Shown: positions 1 through 8,949, numbered from the stretch's first letter. The stretch: 64,000 bases of DNA from Paludibacteraceae bacterium (GCA_024401435.1 JAKSLB010000009.1:1-64000); one strand, 5' to 3'. Program-made: numbers and translations. The notes: generated by a model not told the origin, from the sequence alone.

Positions 1-62
1 TTGATATTGAAGAAATTGATAGACAATATACGGGTCACTTCACATTGATTAGACAATAAAGA

Positions 63-1670
63 ATGTTTCATTCATTCAATAATTTAGAAGGAAAGGTGAA
101 CATGCCACAGCAGTTCACCTTTCCTTTCTTTTATACCCCACATCCGTTATCAGTTGAAGCTGCAAATGAATTACGTCATTATTTGATTTCTAAGGTTGAA
201 TGGGAAAGAGAATTGTCTTTAGGCAAAATGTTCGGTGTCTTGGTTGTTGTGAATCAACAGAAACAACTTGGTTTCTTGGCAGCTTTTTCTGGACAAATCG
301 CTGGATCGTACAATCATGATTATTTTGTTCCTCCCATATATGATTTAAATTCTCCTGATTCTTTTTTTAAAGAAGAAGAGAAAAAAATAAGTGACATAAA
401 TTCTATTTTGAATGATACAGAGTTTCTTAATAAAAAAAAGAGTTTGACAAGTTCATACCAAAAGGCTTTATGTTTATATGAAGAAATAAAAAAAGAGACT
501 AAAGAGTTTTTACAGAAAGCAAAGGAAGAACGAGATAGGAAACGGCAACTTCCATTGAATGAATATGATGAGAAAACTCTAATTAAAGAAAGCCAATTCT
601 TAAAAGCTGAAGCCAAAAGGAAGATAAAAGAATATGAATATAAAGTAGAAGAATCTCTTCGACAATTAAATGCGCATACAACTTATGAAGAGACATTGAA
701 GCAACAAAGGAAACAAATGTCTTTTCTTTTACAAAACAGATTGTTTGAACAATTCGTCTTCCGAAATGCAAAAGGAGAAACTAAAAGTTTAGTCGATATT
801 TTTTCACCCAATATTCCTCCAAGTGGAGCAGGAGAATGTGCTGCTCCTAAACTATTACAATATGCCTATGAGAATCACTATCAACCCATATGTATGGCTG
901 AATTTTGGTGGGGAAAATCTCCAAGTTCACTTATACGAAGACATGGCAAATTTTATCCATCTTGTACATCAAAATGTAAACCTATTTTATCTTTTATGCT
1001 ACAAGGATTGTCAGTTGAATCTAACCCATTAGCATTATCAAATGATAAGACAGAACAATTGCCCGTTTTATATGAAGATGATTACTTGTTAGTGATAAAT
1101 AAACCATGTGGCTTGCTATCTGCTCCTGGTTTGTTGACAAAGCATTCTGTACAGACTATCCTGCAAGAAAAGTATCATGATTCTGAAATCAAGGTGGTTC
1201 ATAGATTAGATATGTCAACGTCTGGATTGTTGTTAGTAGCGAAAAGAGAGAATGTGTATATTATGTTACAAGAAATGTTTTCTAATCGTTTGATAAAGAA
1301 AAGATATTTGGCCTTATTAGATGGGATAATTACTTCCTCTAAAGGTCGTATTGATTTACCATTATCTTCTAGTTGGGAATACAGACCTTATCAGATTGTA
1401 AGTCTTGAAAATGGAAAAGATGCAATAACCGATTATGAATTAATAGAAATTAAAGATGGAAAATCTAAAGTTTGGTTTTATCCATTGACTGGTAGAACAC
1501 ATCAATTAAGATTACATTCTGCTCATAGTAAAGGTTTTAATTGCCCGATAGTGGGGGATGAATTGTATGGAGAGTCTAGTGATAGATTATATCTTCAGGC
1601 GCAGAGGATTGAGTTTGAACACCCAATCACTCATAAACGCCTTAAGATTGAACTTCCTAATGAATTTTAA
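63..1670 (+). CDS. RluA-family pseudouridine synthase with long N-terminal extension
   Basis: Predicted to isomerise specific uridines to pseudouridine in rRNA or tRNA in the cytoplasm. The catalytic domain occupies about residues 335-535. It opens with LPVLYEDDYLLVINKPCGLLS and carries the family motif VVHRLDMSTSGLLLV, with the catalytic aspartate at D383, followed by RTHQLRLH. About 330 residues precede it, including a charged, probably coiled-coil stretch (about 100-220) and a conserved-looking KSPSSLIRRHGKFYPSC segment. As I recall, long N-termini like this are usual in Bacteroidales members of the family, which are far longer than E. coli RluA. The start at 63 is kept because MFHSFNN resembles the N-terminus of relatives. 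ATG 102, with GGAAAGG upstream, is the alternative. The 3' end overlaps the convergent sigma-factor gene by 4 bp. The substrate RNA cannot be told from sequence. Confidence 0.9.
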   Translation: MFHSFNNLEGKVNMPQQFTFPFFYTPHPLSVEAANELRHYLISKVEWERELSLGKMFGVLVVVNQQKQLGFLAAFSGQIAGSYNHDYFVPPIYDLNSPDSFFKEEEKKISDINSILNDTEFLNKKKSLTSSYQKALCLYEEIKKETKEFLQKAKEERDRKRQLPLNEYDEKTLIKESQFLKAEAKRKIKEYEYKVEESLRQLNAHTTYEETLKQQRKQMSFLLQNRLFEQFVFRNAKGETKSLVDIFSPNIPPSGAGECAAPKLLQYAYENHYQPICMAEFWWGKSPSSLIRRHGKFYPSCTSKCKPILSFMLQGLSVESNPLALSNDKTEQLPVLYEDDYLLVINKPCGLLSAPGLLTKHSVQTILQEKYHDSEIKVVHRLDMSTSGLLLVAKRENVYIMLQEMFSNRLIKKRYLALLDGIITSSKGRIDLPLSSSWEYRPYQIVSLENGKDAITDYELIEIKDGKSKVWFYPLTGRTHQLRLHSAHSKGFNCPIVGDELYGESSDRLYLQAQRIEFEHPITHKRLKIELPNEF

Positions 1671-2257
1671 ACTTCCATATAAATGTTATTCTCAGTTGCT
1701 AGTTTTTTTAGGTTGATAAGAGCATATCTCATTCTGCCTAATGCAGTATTAATGCTAATACCTTCCTCATCAGCAATCTCTTTAAAGCTCTGATCCTTGA
1801 AGAATCTTTTACGAACAATTATTTGTTGGTTCTCTGGTAATTGGTCTATTAAGACTACAATTTCGTTTAATGCATTTTCTTTTGCCCAATATTCTTCTAG
1901 ACCATCATCATACAATTTGATGTCGTTGAGCAAGTCCGTTCCATATTCTTCGTTTGAAATGGTGTTTTCGTTCTTGTCCTTACGATAAGAGTCTATGATT
2001 AAATTGTGTGCAATACGTAATAACCATTGAGTAAATCTACCTTTTTCGGTATATTTACCTTGTCGTATGGTCATAATAGCTTTGATTAAGGTCTCTTGAA
2101 ATAAATCATTGGCCTCATCCCGATCTTTTATGGCTGTAAAAATGTAGGAGAAAACTTTATTTTTATGCCTCATTAATAATATGTCGAACGCTTCATTGCT
2201 ACCTTCCGCGTACAACTGAACCAACTCATCGTCGGTCATATAATTCAAACTTTCCAT
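1667..2257 (-). CDS. RNA polymerase sigma-70 family factor, ECF type
   Basis: A 196-residue alternative sigma factor that directs core RNA polymerase to a set of promoters. Region 2 spans about residues 20-95 and includes DEANDLFQETLIKA and the -10 recognition segment FTQWLLRIAHNLIIDSYR. Region 4 spans about 130-190, with LPENQQIIVRKRFFKDQSFKEIA and the helix-turn-helix SINTALGRMRYAL. Length is normal for the ECF group. No anti-sigma gene is adjacent, unlike the FecI/FecR pairs common in Bacteroidetes, so control is probably transcriptional or by an unlinked partner. A good consensus promoter lies 73-103 bp upstream. The regulon is unknown. In Porphyromonas an orphan ECF factor, SigP, controls T9SS genes, but nothing here shows that this protein is its orthologue. 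Confidence 0.92.
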   Translation of the reverse strand: MESLNYMTDDELVQLYAEGSNEAFDILLMRHKNKVFSYIFTAIKDRDEANDLFQETLIKAIMTIRQGKYTEKGRFTQWLLRIAHNLIIDSYRKDKNENTISNEEYGTDLLNDIKLYDDGLEEYWAKENALNEIVVLIDQLPENQQIIVRKRFFKDQSFKEIADEEGISINTALGRMRYALINLKKLATENNIYMEV

Positions 2258-2329
2258 ATCTTCCTTATTTTAGTGAAGTAGGAGTGTTTCGATAGGCATA
2301 AAAATTTAAATTGTTAAACATTACTGATG

Positions 2330-2360
2330 CAAATCTATTCTTATTTTTTATAAAACCAAA
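2330..2360 (-). promoter_or_regulatory. Bacteroidetes-type promoter of the ECF sigma gene
   Basis: On the minus strand TTTG (2357-2360) is followed after exactly 19 nt by TAGATTTG (2330-2337). This matches the Bacteroidetes primary-sigma consensus TTTG-N19-TAnnTTTG. The implied 5' leader is about 65 nt. Confidence 0.65.
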
Positions 2361-2552
2361 AATAATTTCTGTTTTTTGTGTTTTTTTCTTTAATCAGTTT
2401 CTCTTTCCTCTTTAATTTAGTTATTTAAATAGGGTGTTAAGTTTCTTTTTTTATGTTGGTCTACTGATTTGGAACTGAAAATCTTTTTCCCTTGATTTTG
2501 TATTGGATTTAAATTTTTTGTCATTATTATTTTTTTTACACGAGAAAACTGT

Positions 2553-2560
2553 TAAATTTG
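2553..2560 (+). promoter_or_regulatory. candidate -7 box for the CBM6-like protein gene
   Basis: TAAATTTG matches TAnnTTTG, 39 nt before the start codon. No TTTG is seen at the expected -33 distance, only a T-run, so support is partial. Confidence 0.4.
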
Positions 2561-2599
2561 TTTAAAAATAAAATTAAGTTTAATGAAAAATATTAAAAT

Positions 2600-4426
2600 A
2601 TGAAAAAATATTCTTTTTTATTAATCTCTTTGTTGATACCTATAGTAGGTATTAATGCTTCAACATACACAAAAGGTATGATTCAAACGATTCCGAATGA
2701 AAAGTTTCAAGTCGCTTTTTATGCTGAGGGAGGGGAAGGCGTTGCATATCATGATGAGAATAGTAGTGATTTTGAACGTGCGGGATTAGGATATACGACT
2801 AATGTTTATGGAGAGCCTTTATCCAATTTGGATGGTATTAATTCACCCAATTGCAATGCAGGGTATCAGTATTCTTTGAGTGATTACTCATTTCGTGAGG
2901 GCGAATGTGTTGATGTGTATGAATGTTATGGTCTTGATGGTGGTTTTACTGATTATAACTTATCGAGCATAGAGGCAGGTGAATGGTTGGTGTATGATGT
3001 CGAAGTGAAAGAACCAGGCTATTATAAATTACAATATTTATCCACGGTAACAACTTATGGAAATGTGGATTTTAGCATAGAAACAGAAAATGGTCGAGAA
3101 TCAATTATTTATAATTATGTGACAGGTGAGCCGTTTTCTGGAAGTGTCTCGTTCAAACCTTATAAATGCAAAGATGTTGATGTGTGGAAATGTTGGCAAT
3201 GGAAAACATTAGCTTCTACGGGGGATAAATATCCTGCGCTTTTGTTTAAGAAGGCGGGTGTATATCGTTTTGTAATTTCTTTTCTTGAATCTTTTGGCGA
3301 TTTAGGTCCTTTGTCTTTTACTAAGATTAGAAGTTTTGGAACGGATGAACCATTTGAAATCGAAGAAGAGGAAGACGAGGGTGTCTTTGTTGTTGAAGGA
3401 ACGGAAGAAATTATGGAATCTGAAATTGCTATGTCAATATCAACTAATGGTCCTTATAATAATATTACACAACAAATTCCTAATGATGAATTTCAAGTTG
3501 CATTTTATGATGAGGGAGGAGAAGGTGTTGCTTATCACGATAGAAACAGTTCCGATTTTGAACGTTATGCTTTAGGTTACACAACGAATATAAATGGATT
3601 GCCTATAGAATCATTGGATACGTTTAATCATCCTGCAGATTGTAATGCTGCTTATCAATATTCCCTTCCTGATTATTCTTTTAGAGATGGAGAGTGTGTG
3701 GATGTTTTTTCATCGTATGGTATTAAAGGTGATTATTCAGAATATTGTTTAGGACATGTGGAGCAAGCAGAGTGGCTTACTTATACTGTAGATGTTAAGG
3801 AACCAGGTTATTATACTATCCAATACTTGGCTGGTGTAAATACGATGGGTTCTTTTACTATGTTGAATTGTGCTTCTGGTAATATTTTCAGAAATAATAT
3901 TTATAATTATGAGACAGAAGAACCTTATAAGGGTTCTATGAAACTTATGACGAATGATGATTGTGAAAATGAGGAAACATGGAAATGTTGGAAATGGAAT
4001 GATGTGATTGCGGAAGATGATGAGAATCCTGCAGTCTTGTTTAAACAAGCAGGAATACAAAAGATTCGTTTGCTTTTCTTGGATTATTGTAATGATTTTG
4101 GTGCAATGAAATTCACGAAAGTGAAAGATTATATTCCTGTAACTCTTAATTCACCAAGAATGGCTGAGTTAAGTGAGAATGTAAATGTGACACAAAATGA
4201 AATGTTTACTATTTATCCAAATCCTGCGGAAGAATCATTTATGATTGTTTCTCCTGATAATAGAGACAATGTTTCGTTATCAATTTTTAATTTGTTAGGT
4301 CAACAGGTTTGTTCAATTGTATTTTCTGGATCCGTTACAATTGATGAAAAATTTGCTGCAGGTACTTATATCGTTGAATTGAAAAGTGATAATCGTGTAG
4401 AACGGAAAGAGTTGATCATAAAGTAA
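2600..4426 (+). CDS. secreted protein with two CBM6-like modules and T9SS sorting domain
   Basis: A 608-residue exported protein with signal peptide MKKYSFLLISLLIPIVGINA. Two homologous modules follow, about residues 28-247 and 293-510. Each has the pattern FQVAFY.EGGEGVAYHD, then FR(E/D)GECVDV, then a GEWL.Y.V.VKEPGYY segment. That order (GG.GVAYHD ... VDI ... AGEWL.YTV.V...G.Y) is the signature of family 6 carbohydrate-binding modules, so binding of a polysaccharide is likely. No catalytic domain is seen. An acidic linker (about 250-275, EEEEDEGVFVVEGTEE) joins the modules. Residues about 533-608 form a T9SS type A sorting domain (FTIYPNPAEESFMI ... GTYIVELKSDNRVERKELIIK), so the protein should be exported by T9SS and attached to the surface or released. 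It is flanked by terminators and is probably monocistronic. Confidence 0.85.
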   Translation: MKKYSFLLISLLIPIVGINASTYTKGMIQTIPNEKFQVAFYAEGGEGVAYHDENSSDFERAGLGYTTNVYGEPLSNLDGINSPNCNAGYQYSLSDYSFREGECVDVYECYGLDGGFTDYNLSSIEAGEWLVYDVEVKEPGYYKLQYLSTVTTYGNVDFSIETENGRESIIYNYVTGEPFSGSVSFKPYKCKDVDVWKCWQWKTLASTGDKYPALLFKKAGVYRFVISFLESFGDLGPLSFTKIRSFGTDEPFEIEEEEDEGVFVVEGTEEIMESEIAMSISTNGPYNNITQQIPNDEFQVAFYDEGGEGVAYHDRNSSDFERYALGYTTNINGLPIESLDTFNHPADCNAAYQYSLPDYSFRDGECVDVFSSYGIKGDYSEYCLGHVEQAEWLTYTVDVKEPGYYTIQYLAGVNTMGSFTMLNCASGNIFRNNIYNYETEEPYKGSMKLMTNDDCENEETWKCWKWNDVIAEDDENPAVLFKQAGIQKIRLLFLDYCNDFGAMKFTKVKDYIPVTLNSPRMAELSENVNVTQNEMFTIYPNPAEESFMIVSPDNRDNVSLSIFNLLGQQVCSIVFSGSVTIDEKFAAGTYIVELKSDNRVERKELIIK

Positions 4427-4454
4427 TTCATCATAAAACTTATGATACAATGAT

Positions 4455-4486
4455 AGCGGAGTCATTTTGAATGATTCCGCTTTTTT
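4455..4486 (+). terminator. intrinsic terminator after the CBM6-like protein gene
   Basis: Inverted repeat AGCGGAGTCAT / ATGATTCCGCT (one G-T pair) with a short loop, followed by a T-run. It lies 28 bp after the stop codon. Confidence 0.8.
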
Positions 4487-4526
4487 GTTGTTACTACGAA
4501 AATTTCCACACGCTTTTTTGTTTTTA

Positions 4527-4602
4527 CTGTCCGCTAAATGTACAAAAAAAATTATATTACACTGAAATATGGTAGATTCGAATGTGAAAATGTAAGACAA
4601 AT
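4527..4602. mobile_element. degenerate relic of a transposable-element end
   Basis: This stretch begins CTGTCCGCTAAATGT and aligns over about 75 nt with the left end of the 497-bp element at 32528 (GTGTCCGCTAAACGT...). Shared blocks include TGTCCGCTAAA, a TGAAA-nATnGTA block and a GACAA block, with scattered mismatches. No matching second end is seen nearby. I read it as an old, decayed single end of the same family. Confidence 0.45.
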
Positions 4603-4676
4603 CTTCGTTTAGTACACCCCTGCTGTAGTTTATGGATGTACGGCTGCTAATATTGAAGAGTGAAGTAAAAGGATAA

Positions 4677-4705
4677 AAAAAGAGTCACTAAAAAGTGACT
4701 CTTTT
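4677..4705. terminator. bidirectional intrinsic terminator
   Basis: Stem GAGTCAC (4682-4688) / GTGACTC (4695-4701), flanked by an A-run on the left and T-run on the right so it can work in both directions. It lies 20 bp past the stop of the minus-strand surface-protein gene. Confidence 0.85.
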
Positions 4706-4724
4706 CGTATATGGAAACTATAGT

Positions 4725-7010
4725 TTATTTTATTATTACTTTTCCAATTGTCTGTTTGGCTTTGATAACATACAAGCCTGATGTAGGAACCGTAATCGTT
4801 TCCCCTTCATCCATTAATTGTCCTGTGACTGAATAGACTTGAATATTACCTGATGTAGAGTAAATGGTTTTATCTACTATATAGTATGATGGTTCAGATG
4901 TGACATCGAAAATATCAGCAGGATTTAGTGTGGAAATCTTTACATATTTATAACTGGCAATGCTGTTAACTTTATCCCATGCAATGGCACCTTCGCTTTC
5001 GTTCTTTGTGTTAACTAATATGTATGGATTTGTATAAGAAAGTTTGGGTTCTGTATTTGAAATTGCTACAGTGGATGCAGAAAGTTCTACTTCACAATTG
5101 TTGATGTCTAATGATGTCTCTGCAATAAGTGCTGCGGCAGATTCTCCTGTGACATTAATGTTGATATTTGATTTGATGAGATTAGCTGTAGTAGTCCAGA
5201 TTCCGTAATCTTTTTGAACTTGGTCACCCGTTTCATTATAAGAACTTCCTAAAAGATTGATGTCTTTTGCATAAATACCGAATGCTTGTGCTCCTCCTGC
5301 AGTAAGAAATTGGATTTTACAACTGTCGATTTTTAATGTTGAGTCAGAGCGTATTCCCATCGAGAGCGTATTCGCATTGATAGTTTGATTGATGCTGGTG
5401 TTGCTGATTTCTGCAACAGCTGCTTGAATACCTGTGGCATTGATTATGTCAGAAAACGATGATGAGATGGAATCATGACTCATGTTTAACGACTCTGTAT
5501 AAAACCCCAGTCCAGTAGTTCCTGTGATTTTGTCAAAATTGTAGATGTTCTTAGAAGAAGATATTTTTTTTGCAGAGTTGATTATGACAGTACCTTTGGC
5601 ATTGATGTTTGTGTGAAATTCAACATTGTCAAATGTGTTAGTTGTGGTGTTGAGTCCATACATGTCATTTCCAAATTCGCCATTAATTTCTAAAGAACCT
5701 TTTTGAAAGATGGCGTCATTGCCATAGATTCCGCAGCCCTTGAATCCATTGAGGGAAAGGATTATTTGGTTGTTAATCGATTCTAGAGAATCACAACGAA
5801 TACCAATTACATCAATGATGGAACTTTCTTGAATTCTATTCGTGATTTGTTCATTAATAGTATCGTTGTGTAGTTGTATTTTGTTGGCATCTAATCCATA
5901 AGAGATTTCGTTAGAATTTATCTCAGATTGAATGGTACTGAAATCTGCCAGAATGTTTAGAGATTTCAAATTGGTACAAGATGTTCCGATAAGTTTGCTG
6001 CTTAAAGTTGAATTTTTGCAGATTAAATTGTTACTACGTATAGCGTAGATATCTTTAGCGTTTATGATATTGTTAATTTCACTGCTGTTTAGTACGGATA
6101 TCTCTGGTGCATAAATACCAGTTGCTCCATATGAGGCTTGACAGTTTATTGTTATGCGTGTTTTGTCTAATTTGATTTTATCGCCCGATATTCCATAACA
6201 GATATTTCCTTTTGAAAATATGTTGATTGTAGAATTCTCAGCAGAAAGTTTGCCTGAATTAAAGAATATGTTACGAATATATTCGGTTGACGTGTCTTTG
6301 TTGTAAATTTCACCTTCAATGGTACTGTTTGTTATTGAGGTTGAATCCGCTTGTATGGCATAACTTGTTGTTGAGGTCGAATCTGTTTGGATGGAAATAC
6401 TAGATTCATCTATCTTTAAAATGCTACAATTGAAACCAATATTAGTTTTTTCACTATATAAATACATAGCAATGTTGGCCTTGTGGGTAGATATCTTTTC
6501 TGTTTGGAAACTAATTGCTTGACTTTTACCAAATATGTTTTCTATGATAAATGCATTCTCGACAGATAATTGAGAAACGTAGAAGGCAAAGCTCTTGTCG
6601 TTATCCATTTCAATTTCCAATGTGTCACCAACGATGGTGATTGCTTTTTCTGAATGAAAAGCAGAAGATATGTTTCCTTTGTCAGTGATTTTGTTTTTAC
6701 CAATTAATTGGATTTTTAAATCATTGGTTTTGCTGATAATCATAGTACCTATACTATCATGACCTGTTAGTGTGGCATTGTCAAGTGTTAATGTATTGGT
6801 TTTTGCATCATAATAGACACGACCTTCAATGCCTGGACCTTTGATTGTGTCTGCATTTTGGGAAGTGACGGCATAACCTGCAACATAAATATTATAGGAA
6901 GTGACATCTTCTTTGCCATCTTCTGCAAATAAGGCGAAAGAAATACTCAGAAAAGAGATGAGAAATAATGAAGATAATAATCTTCTCAAATTAGTGTGTT
7001 GTAGTATCAT
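4725..7010 (-). CDS. secreted predicted beta-helix protein with probable T9SS sorting domain
   Basis: A 761-residue exported protein of unknown function. The signal peptide is about residues 1-29 (LLSSLFLISFLSISFALFA). Residues about 38-80 hold a motif seen in Bacteroidetes surface proteins (YNIYVAGYAVTS ... YYDAKTNTLTLDNATL). The middle, about 80-650, is a long run of imperfect short repeats with alternating hydrophobic residues and many Asn/Ser (for example IYAPEISVLNSSEINNII, IYAKDINLLGSSYNE), as expected for a parallel beta-helix. The last about 70 residues (VYSVTGQLMDEGETITVPTSGLYVIKA ... GKVIIK) look like a T9SS type A sorting domain. The gene starts 2 nt after the fmt stop codon, so it probably shares the nadK-fmt transcript. 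No enzymatic motif is seen. Confidence 0.8.
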   Translation of the reverse strand: MILQHTNLRRLLSSLFLISFLSISFALFAEDGKEDVTSYNIYVAGYAVTSQNADTIKGPGIEGRVYYDAKTNTLTLDNATLTGHDSIGTMIISKTNDLKIQLIGKNKITDKGNISSAFHSEKAITIVGDTLEIEMDNDKSFAFYVSQLSVENAFIIENIFGKSQAISFQTEKISTHKANIAMYLYSEKTNIGFNCSILKIDESSISIQTDSTSTTSYAIQADSTSITNSTIEGEIYNKDTSTEYIRNIFFNSGKLSAENSTINIFSKGNICYGISGDKIKLDKTRITINCQASYGATGIYAPEISVLNSSEINNIINAKDIYAIRSNNLICKNSTLSSKLIGTSCTNLKSLNILADFSTIQSEINSNEISYGLDANKIQLHNDTINEQITNRIQESSIIDVIGIRCDSLESINNQIILSLNGFKGCGIYGNDAIFQKGSLEINGEFGNDMYGLNTTTNTFDNVEFHTNINAKGTVIINSAKKISSSKNIYNFDKITGTTGLGFYTESLNMSHDSISSSFSDIINATGIQAAVAEISNTSINQTINANTLSMGIRSDSTLKIDSCKIQFLTAGGAQAFGIYAKDINLLGSSYNETGDQVQKDYGIWTTTANLIKSNININVTGESAAALIAETSLDINNCEVELSASTVAISNTEPKLSYTNPYILVNTKNESEGAIAWDKVNSIASYKYVKISTLNPADIFDVTSEPSYYIVDKTIYSTSGNIQVYSVTGQLMDEGETITVPTSGLYVIKAKQTIGKVIIK

Positions 7011-7012
7011 AA

Positions 7013-7981
7013 TTATTCAAATTTATATTCTTCGGTTAATTTAAATCCTCTTAAAAACTCTTCCGTTGACAATCTCTTTTTACCGGGTATTTGAAGAGAT
7101 TTAATGCGGATATATCCATCATTAACCGCAATGTCAATGAATTTTTTGTCGAATTTGAAAGATCCAATTGCTTGATTATGATTCGATTCGATTTTCTCCG
7201 TTTCAAATATCTTTACGATGATAGTATTTCCTTGAGGATCAATCAAATTACACCATGCAGCAGGATAGGGGGAAAATCCTCTTACAAAATTGTGAATGGT
7301 TTTGACATCTTGATTCCAATTGATTCGACACGTTTCTTTGAATATTTTTGGTGCAGGTTTTAATTCACGTTCATCTTTGTAGAAACATTTCTGCTCGTAT
7401 GTTGTTACGTCTCCTCCGAGAATGATGTCCATTGTTTCCGTTACAAGGTCCGCACCCATATCCATGAGTCGATCATGAACATCACCTACACAATCATTTT
7501 CACCAATCACTAATTTCTTTTGTCGAATGATTTTCCCAGTGTCGATTTCATGAGTTAGGAAAAAAGTTGTAACACCAGTCTCTTTTTCTCCGTTGACAAC
7601 AGCCCAATTGATAGGAGCAGCACCTCTATATTGAGGTAGTAGTGATGCATGAAGATTGAATGTGCCTAAACGAGGCATGTTCCATACAACTTCTGGTAAC
7701 ATGCGGAAAGCGACAACGATTTGAATGTCAGCTTTCCAATTTCTCAAATCAGAAAGAAACTGTTCGTCTTTTAGTTTCTCGGGTTGCAACAAAGGAATAT
7801 TCTGAGATAAAGCATATTCTTTGACAGGGGAGAACTGAATGTGATGACCACGACCAGCCTCTTTGTCTGGCATTGTGATACAACCGACCACATTGTATCC
7901 ACCTTCAACTAATCTTTTTAATGGCTCCACAGCGAACTCGGGAGTCCCCATATATACGATGCGTAATGATTTTTTGTCCAT
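7013..7981 (-). CDS. fmt: methionyl-tRNA formyltransferase
   Basis: Transfers a formyl group from 10-formyltetrahydrofolate to Met-tRNA(fMet) for translation initiation. The formyltransferase N-domain (about residues 1-205) has IVYMGTPEFAV and the hallmark NLHASLLPQYRGAAPINWAV, with the catalytic Asn-His pair, plus the later D in THEIDTG. The C-terminal oligonucleotide-binding domain runs to the end (FNPYPAAW-like segment FSPYPAAWCNL). I place the start at 7981 (MDKKSLRIVYMGTPEF, 322 residues), as in other family members. The upstream ATG at 8011 would add ten residues inside the nadK 3' end. With this start there are 5 nt between the nadK stop and the fmt start. A surface-protein gene follows 2 nt downstream. 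Confidence 0.95.
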   Translation of the reverse strand: MDKKSLRIVYMGTPEFAVEPLKRLVEGGYNVVGCITMPDKEAGRGHHIQFSPVKEYALSQNIPLLQPEKLKDEQFLSDLRNWKADIQIVVAFRMLPEVVWNMPRLGTFNLHASLLPQYRGAAPINWAVVNGEKETGVTTFFLTHEIDTGKIIRQKKLVIGENDCVGDVHDRLMDMGADLVTETMDIILGGDVTTYEQKCFYKDERELKPAPKIFKETCRINWNQDVKTIHNFVRGFSPYPAAWCNLIDPQGNTIIVKIFETEKIESNHNQAIGSFKFDKKFIDIAVNDGYIRIKSLQIPGKKRLSTEEFLRGFKLTEEYKFE

Positions 7982-7986
7982 GAATC

Positions 7987-8859
7987 TTATTTTCTTGTGC
8001 CTGTTCCCCACATTAATTTTTCGCGAAGAGTATTGAAGAAGTCGTGATTTTCGCGACGAATGATTTTGGTGGAGAAACTAGCCTTCTTGATTTTTAAAGG
8101 TGTTTGATCATTGAATACATTATTTCTGCCATCGAGAGCAATTAGGAATTGTTTATTGCGGCTTTCCACTTTCAAGTCGATTTCCCATGAATCAGGAATG
8201 ATGATGGGACGAACGTTTAAACTATGAGGTGCTACGGGCGTGATAATGAAATTAGATGCTTGAGGAACAACAATCGGACCACCTACGCTCATGGAGTAAG
8301 CCGTAGAACCGGTAGCGGTTGCAATAAGAAGACCATCGGCTTGATATGAATTGATAAATGTTCCATTGGCCCATGCATGAATTGTAATCATTGAAGAAGA
8401 GTCTCTCTTCAAAATGGCAATTTCGTTGATGGCATAGTTGAAGTCGGTATACAATCTTTCTTCTGTGTGAAGACGAAGAAGCGCGTGATCTTCAATGTGA
8501 TAGTGACCGTCAATGATGTTATTGACAGATTCAATTAAATTGTCACTAGATACATCCGCTAAGAATCCTAAATGTCCAGCATTGATACCCACAATTGGAA
8601 TTTCTTTCCTTCCGATTTTTGCTGAAGTCCTAATAAAAGTTCCGTCGCCCCCGATACTGAATGCTAAATCAGCGTCGAAATTGTCATTGTCAACAATCGT
8701 ATGGTCAAATGATAAATCGACGCCCTTTTCCACTAAAAATTGGCAAAAATCACTTTCAAGTAGAATGTCAATTCCTCGGTTTTGTAAAACGTCCATTACT
8801 TCTTTTGTGTATAAAGCAACGTCGTTATTGCACTTGTTTCCAAAAATTATTACTTTCAT
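7987..8859 (-). CDS. nadK: NAD kinase
   Basis: Phosphorylates NAD+ to NADP+ in the cytoplasm, the only route to NADP. The 290-residue length is normal. Diagnostic motifs are GGDGTFIRTSAKI (the GGDG phosphate-binding loop with its catalytic Asp), NAGHLGFLAD, the NE segment in YAINEIAIL, and TATGSTAYSMSVGGPIV. The C-terminal beta-rich domain carries HSLNVRPIIIPD. It is the first gene of the apparent nadK-fmt-surface protein run. A TATCTTTG -7 box lies about 42 bp upstream. Confidence 0.95.
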   Translation of the reverse strand: MKVIIFGNKCNNDVALYTKEVMDVLQNRGIDILLESDFCQFLVEKGVDLSFDHTIVDNDNFDADLAFSIGGDGTFIRTSAKIGRKEIPIVGINAGHLGFLADVSSDNLIESVNNIIDGHYHIEDHALLRLHTEERLYTDFNYAINEIAILKRDSSSMITIHAWANGTFINSYQADGLLIATATGSTAYSMSVGGPIVVPQASNFIITPVAPHSLNVRPIIIPDSWEIDLKVESRNKQFLIALDGRNNVFNDQTPLKIKKASFSTKIIRRENHDFFNTLREKLMWGTGTRK

Positions 8860-8900
8860 TTTCTGTTGTATGGCAGAGATGTTATTATCAAATTATTTTA

Positions 8901-8908
8901 CAAAGATA
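8901..8908 (-). promoter_or_regulatory. candidate -7 box for nadK
   Basis: TATCTTTG on the minus strand matches TAnnTTTG. No clear TTTG is seen at -33, where a tandem AATTAAG repeat lies instead. Confidence 0.4.
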
Positions 8909-8917
8909 CCATATATA

Positions 8918-8949
8918 ATTAAGAATTAAGAATTAAGAGTTGAGAATTG
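8918..8949. repeat. short tandem repeat of AATTAAG-type units
   Basis: Three to four imperfect copies of a 7-nt unit (AATTAAG, AATTAAG, AATTAAG, then AGTTGAG/AATTG) occupy the nadK upstream region. It could vary by slippage. Confidence 0.6.

Larger units (their letters stand above)
2258..2599. other. divergent intergenic region, 342 bp
   Basis: Very AT-rich region between the sigma-factor gene and the secreted CBM6-like protein. It holds one strong promoter for the sigma gene (2330-2360, minus strand) and one -7 box for the plus-strand gene (2553-2560). I see no RNA gene or mobile element in the rest. Confidence 0.6.

Noticed and set aside
4427-4724. Small RNA gene between the two secreted-protein genes
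   Set aside because: The visible structures are two terminators and a transposon-end relic. There is no promoter for an independent transcript.
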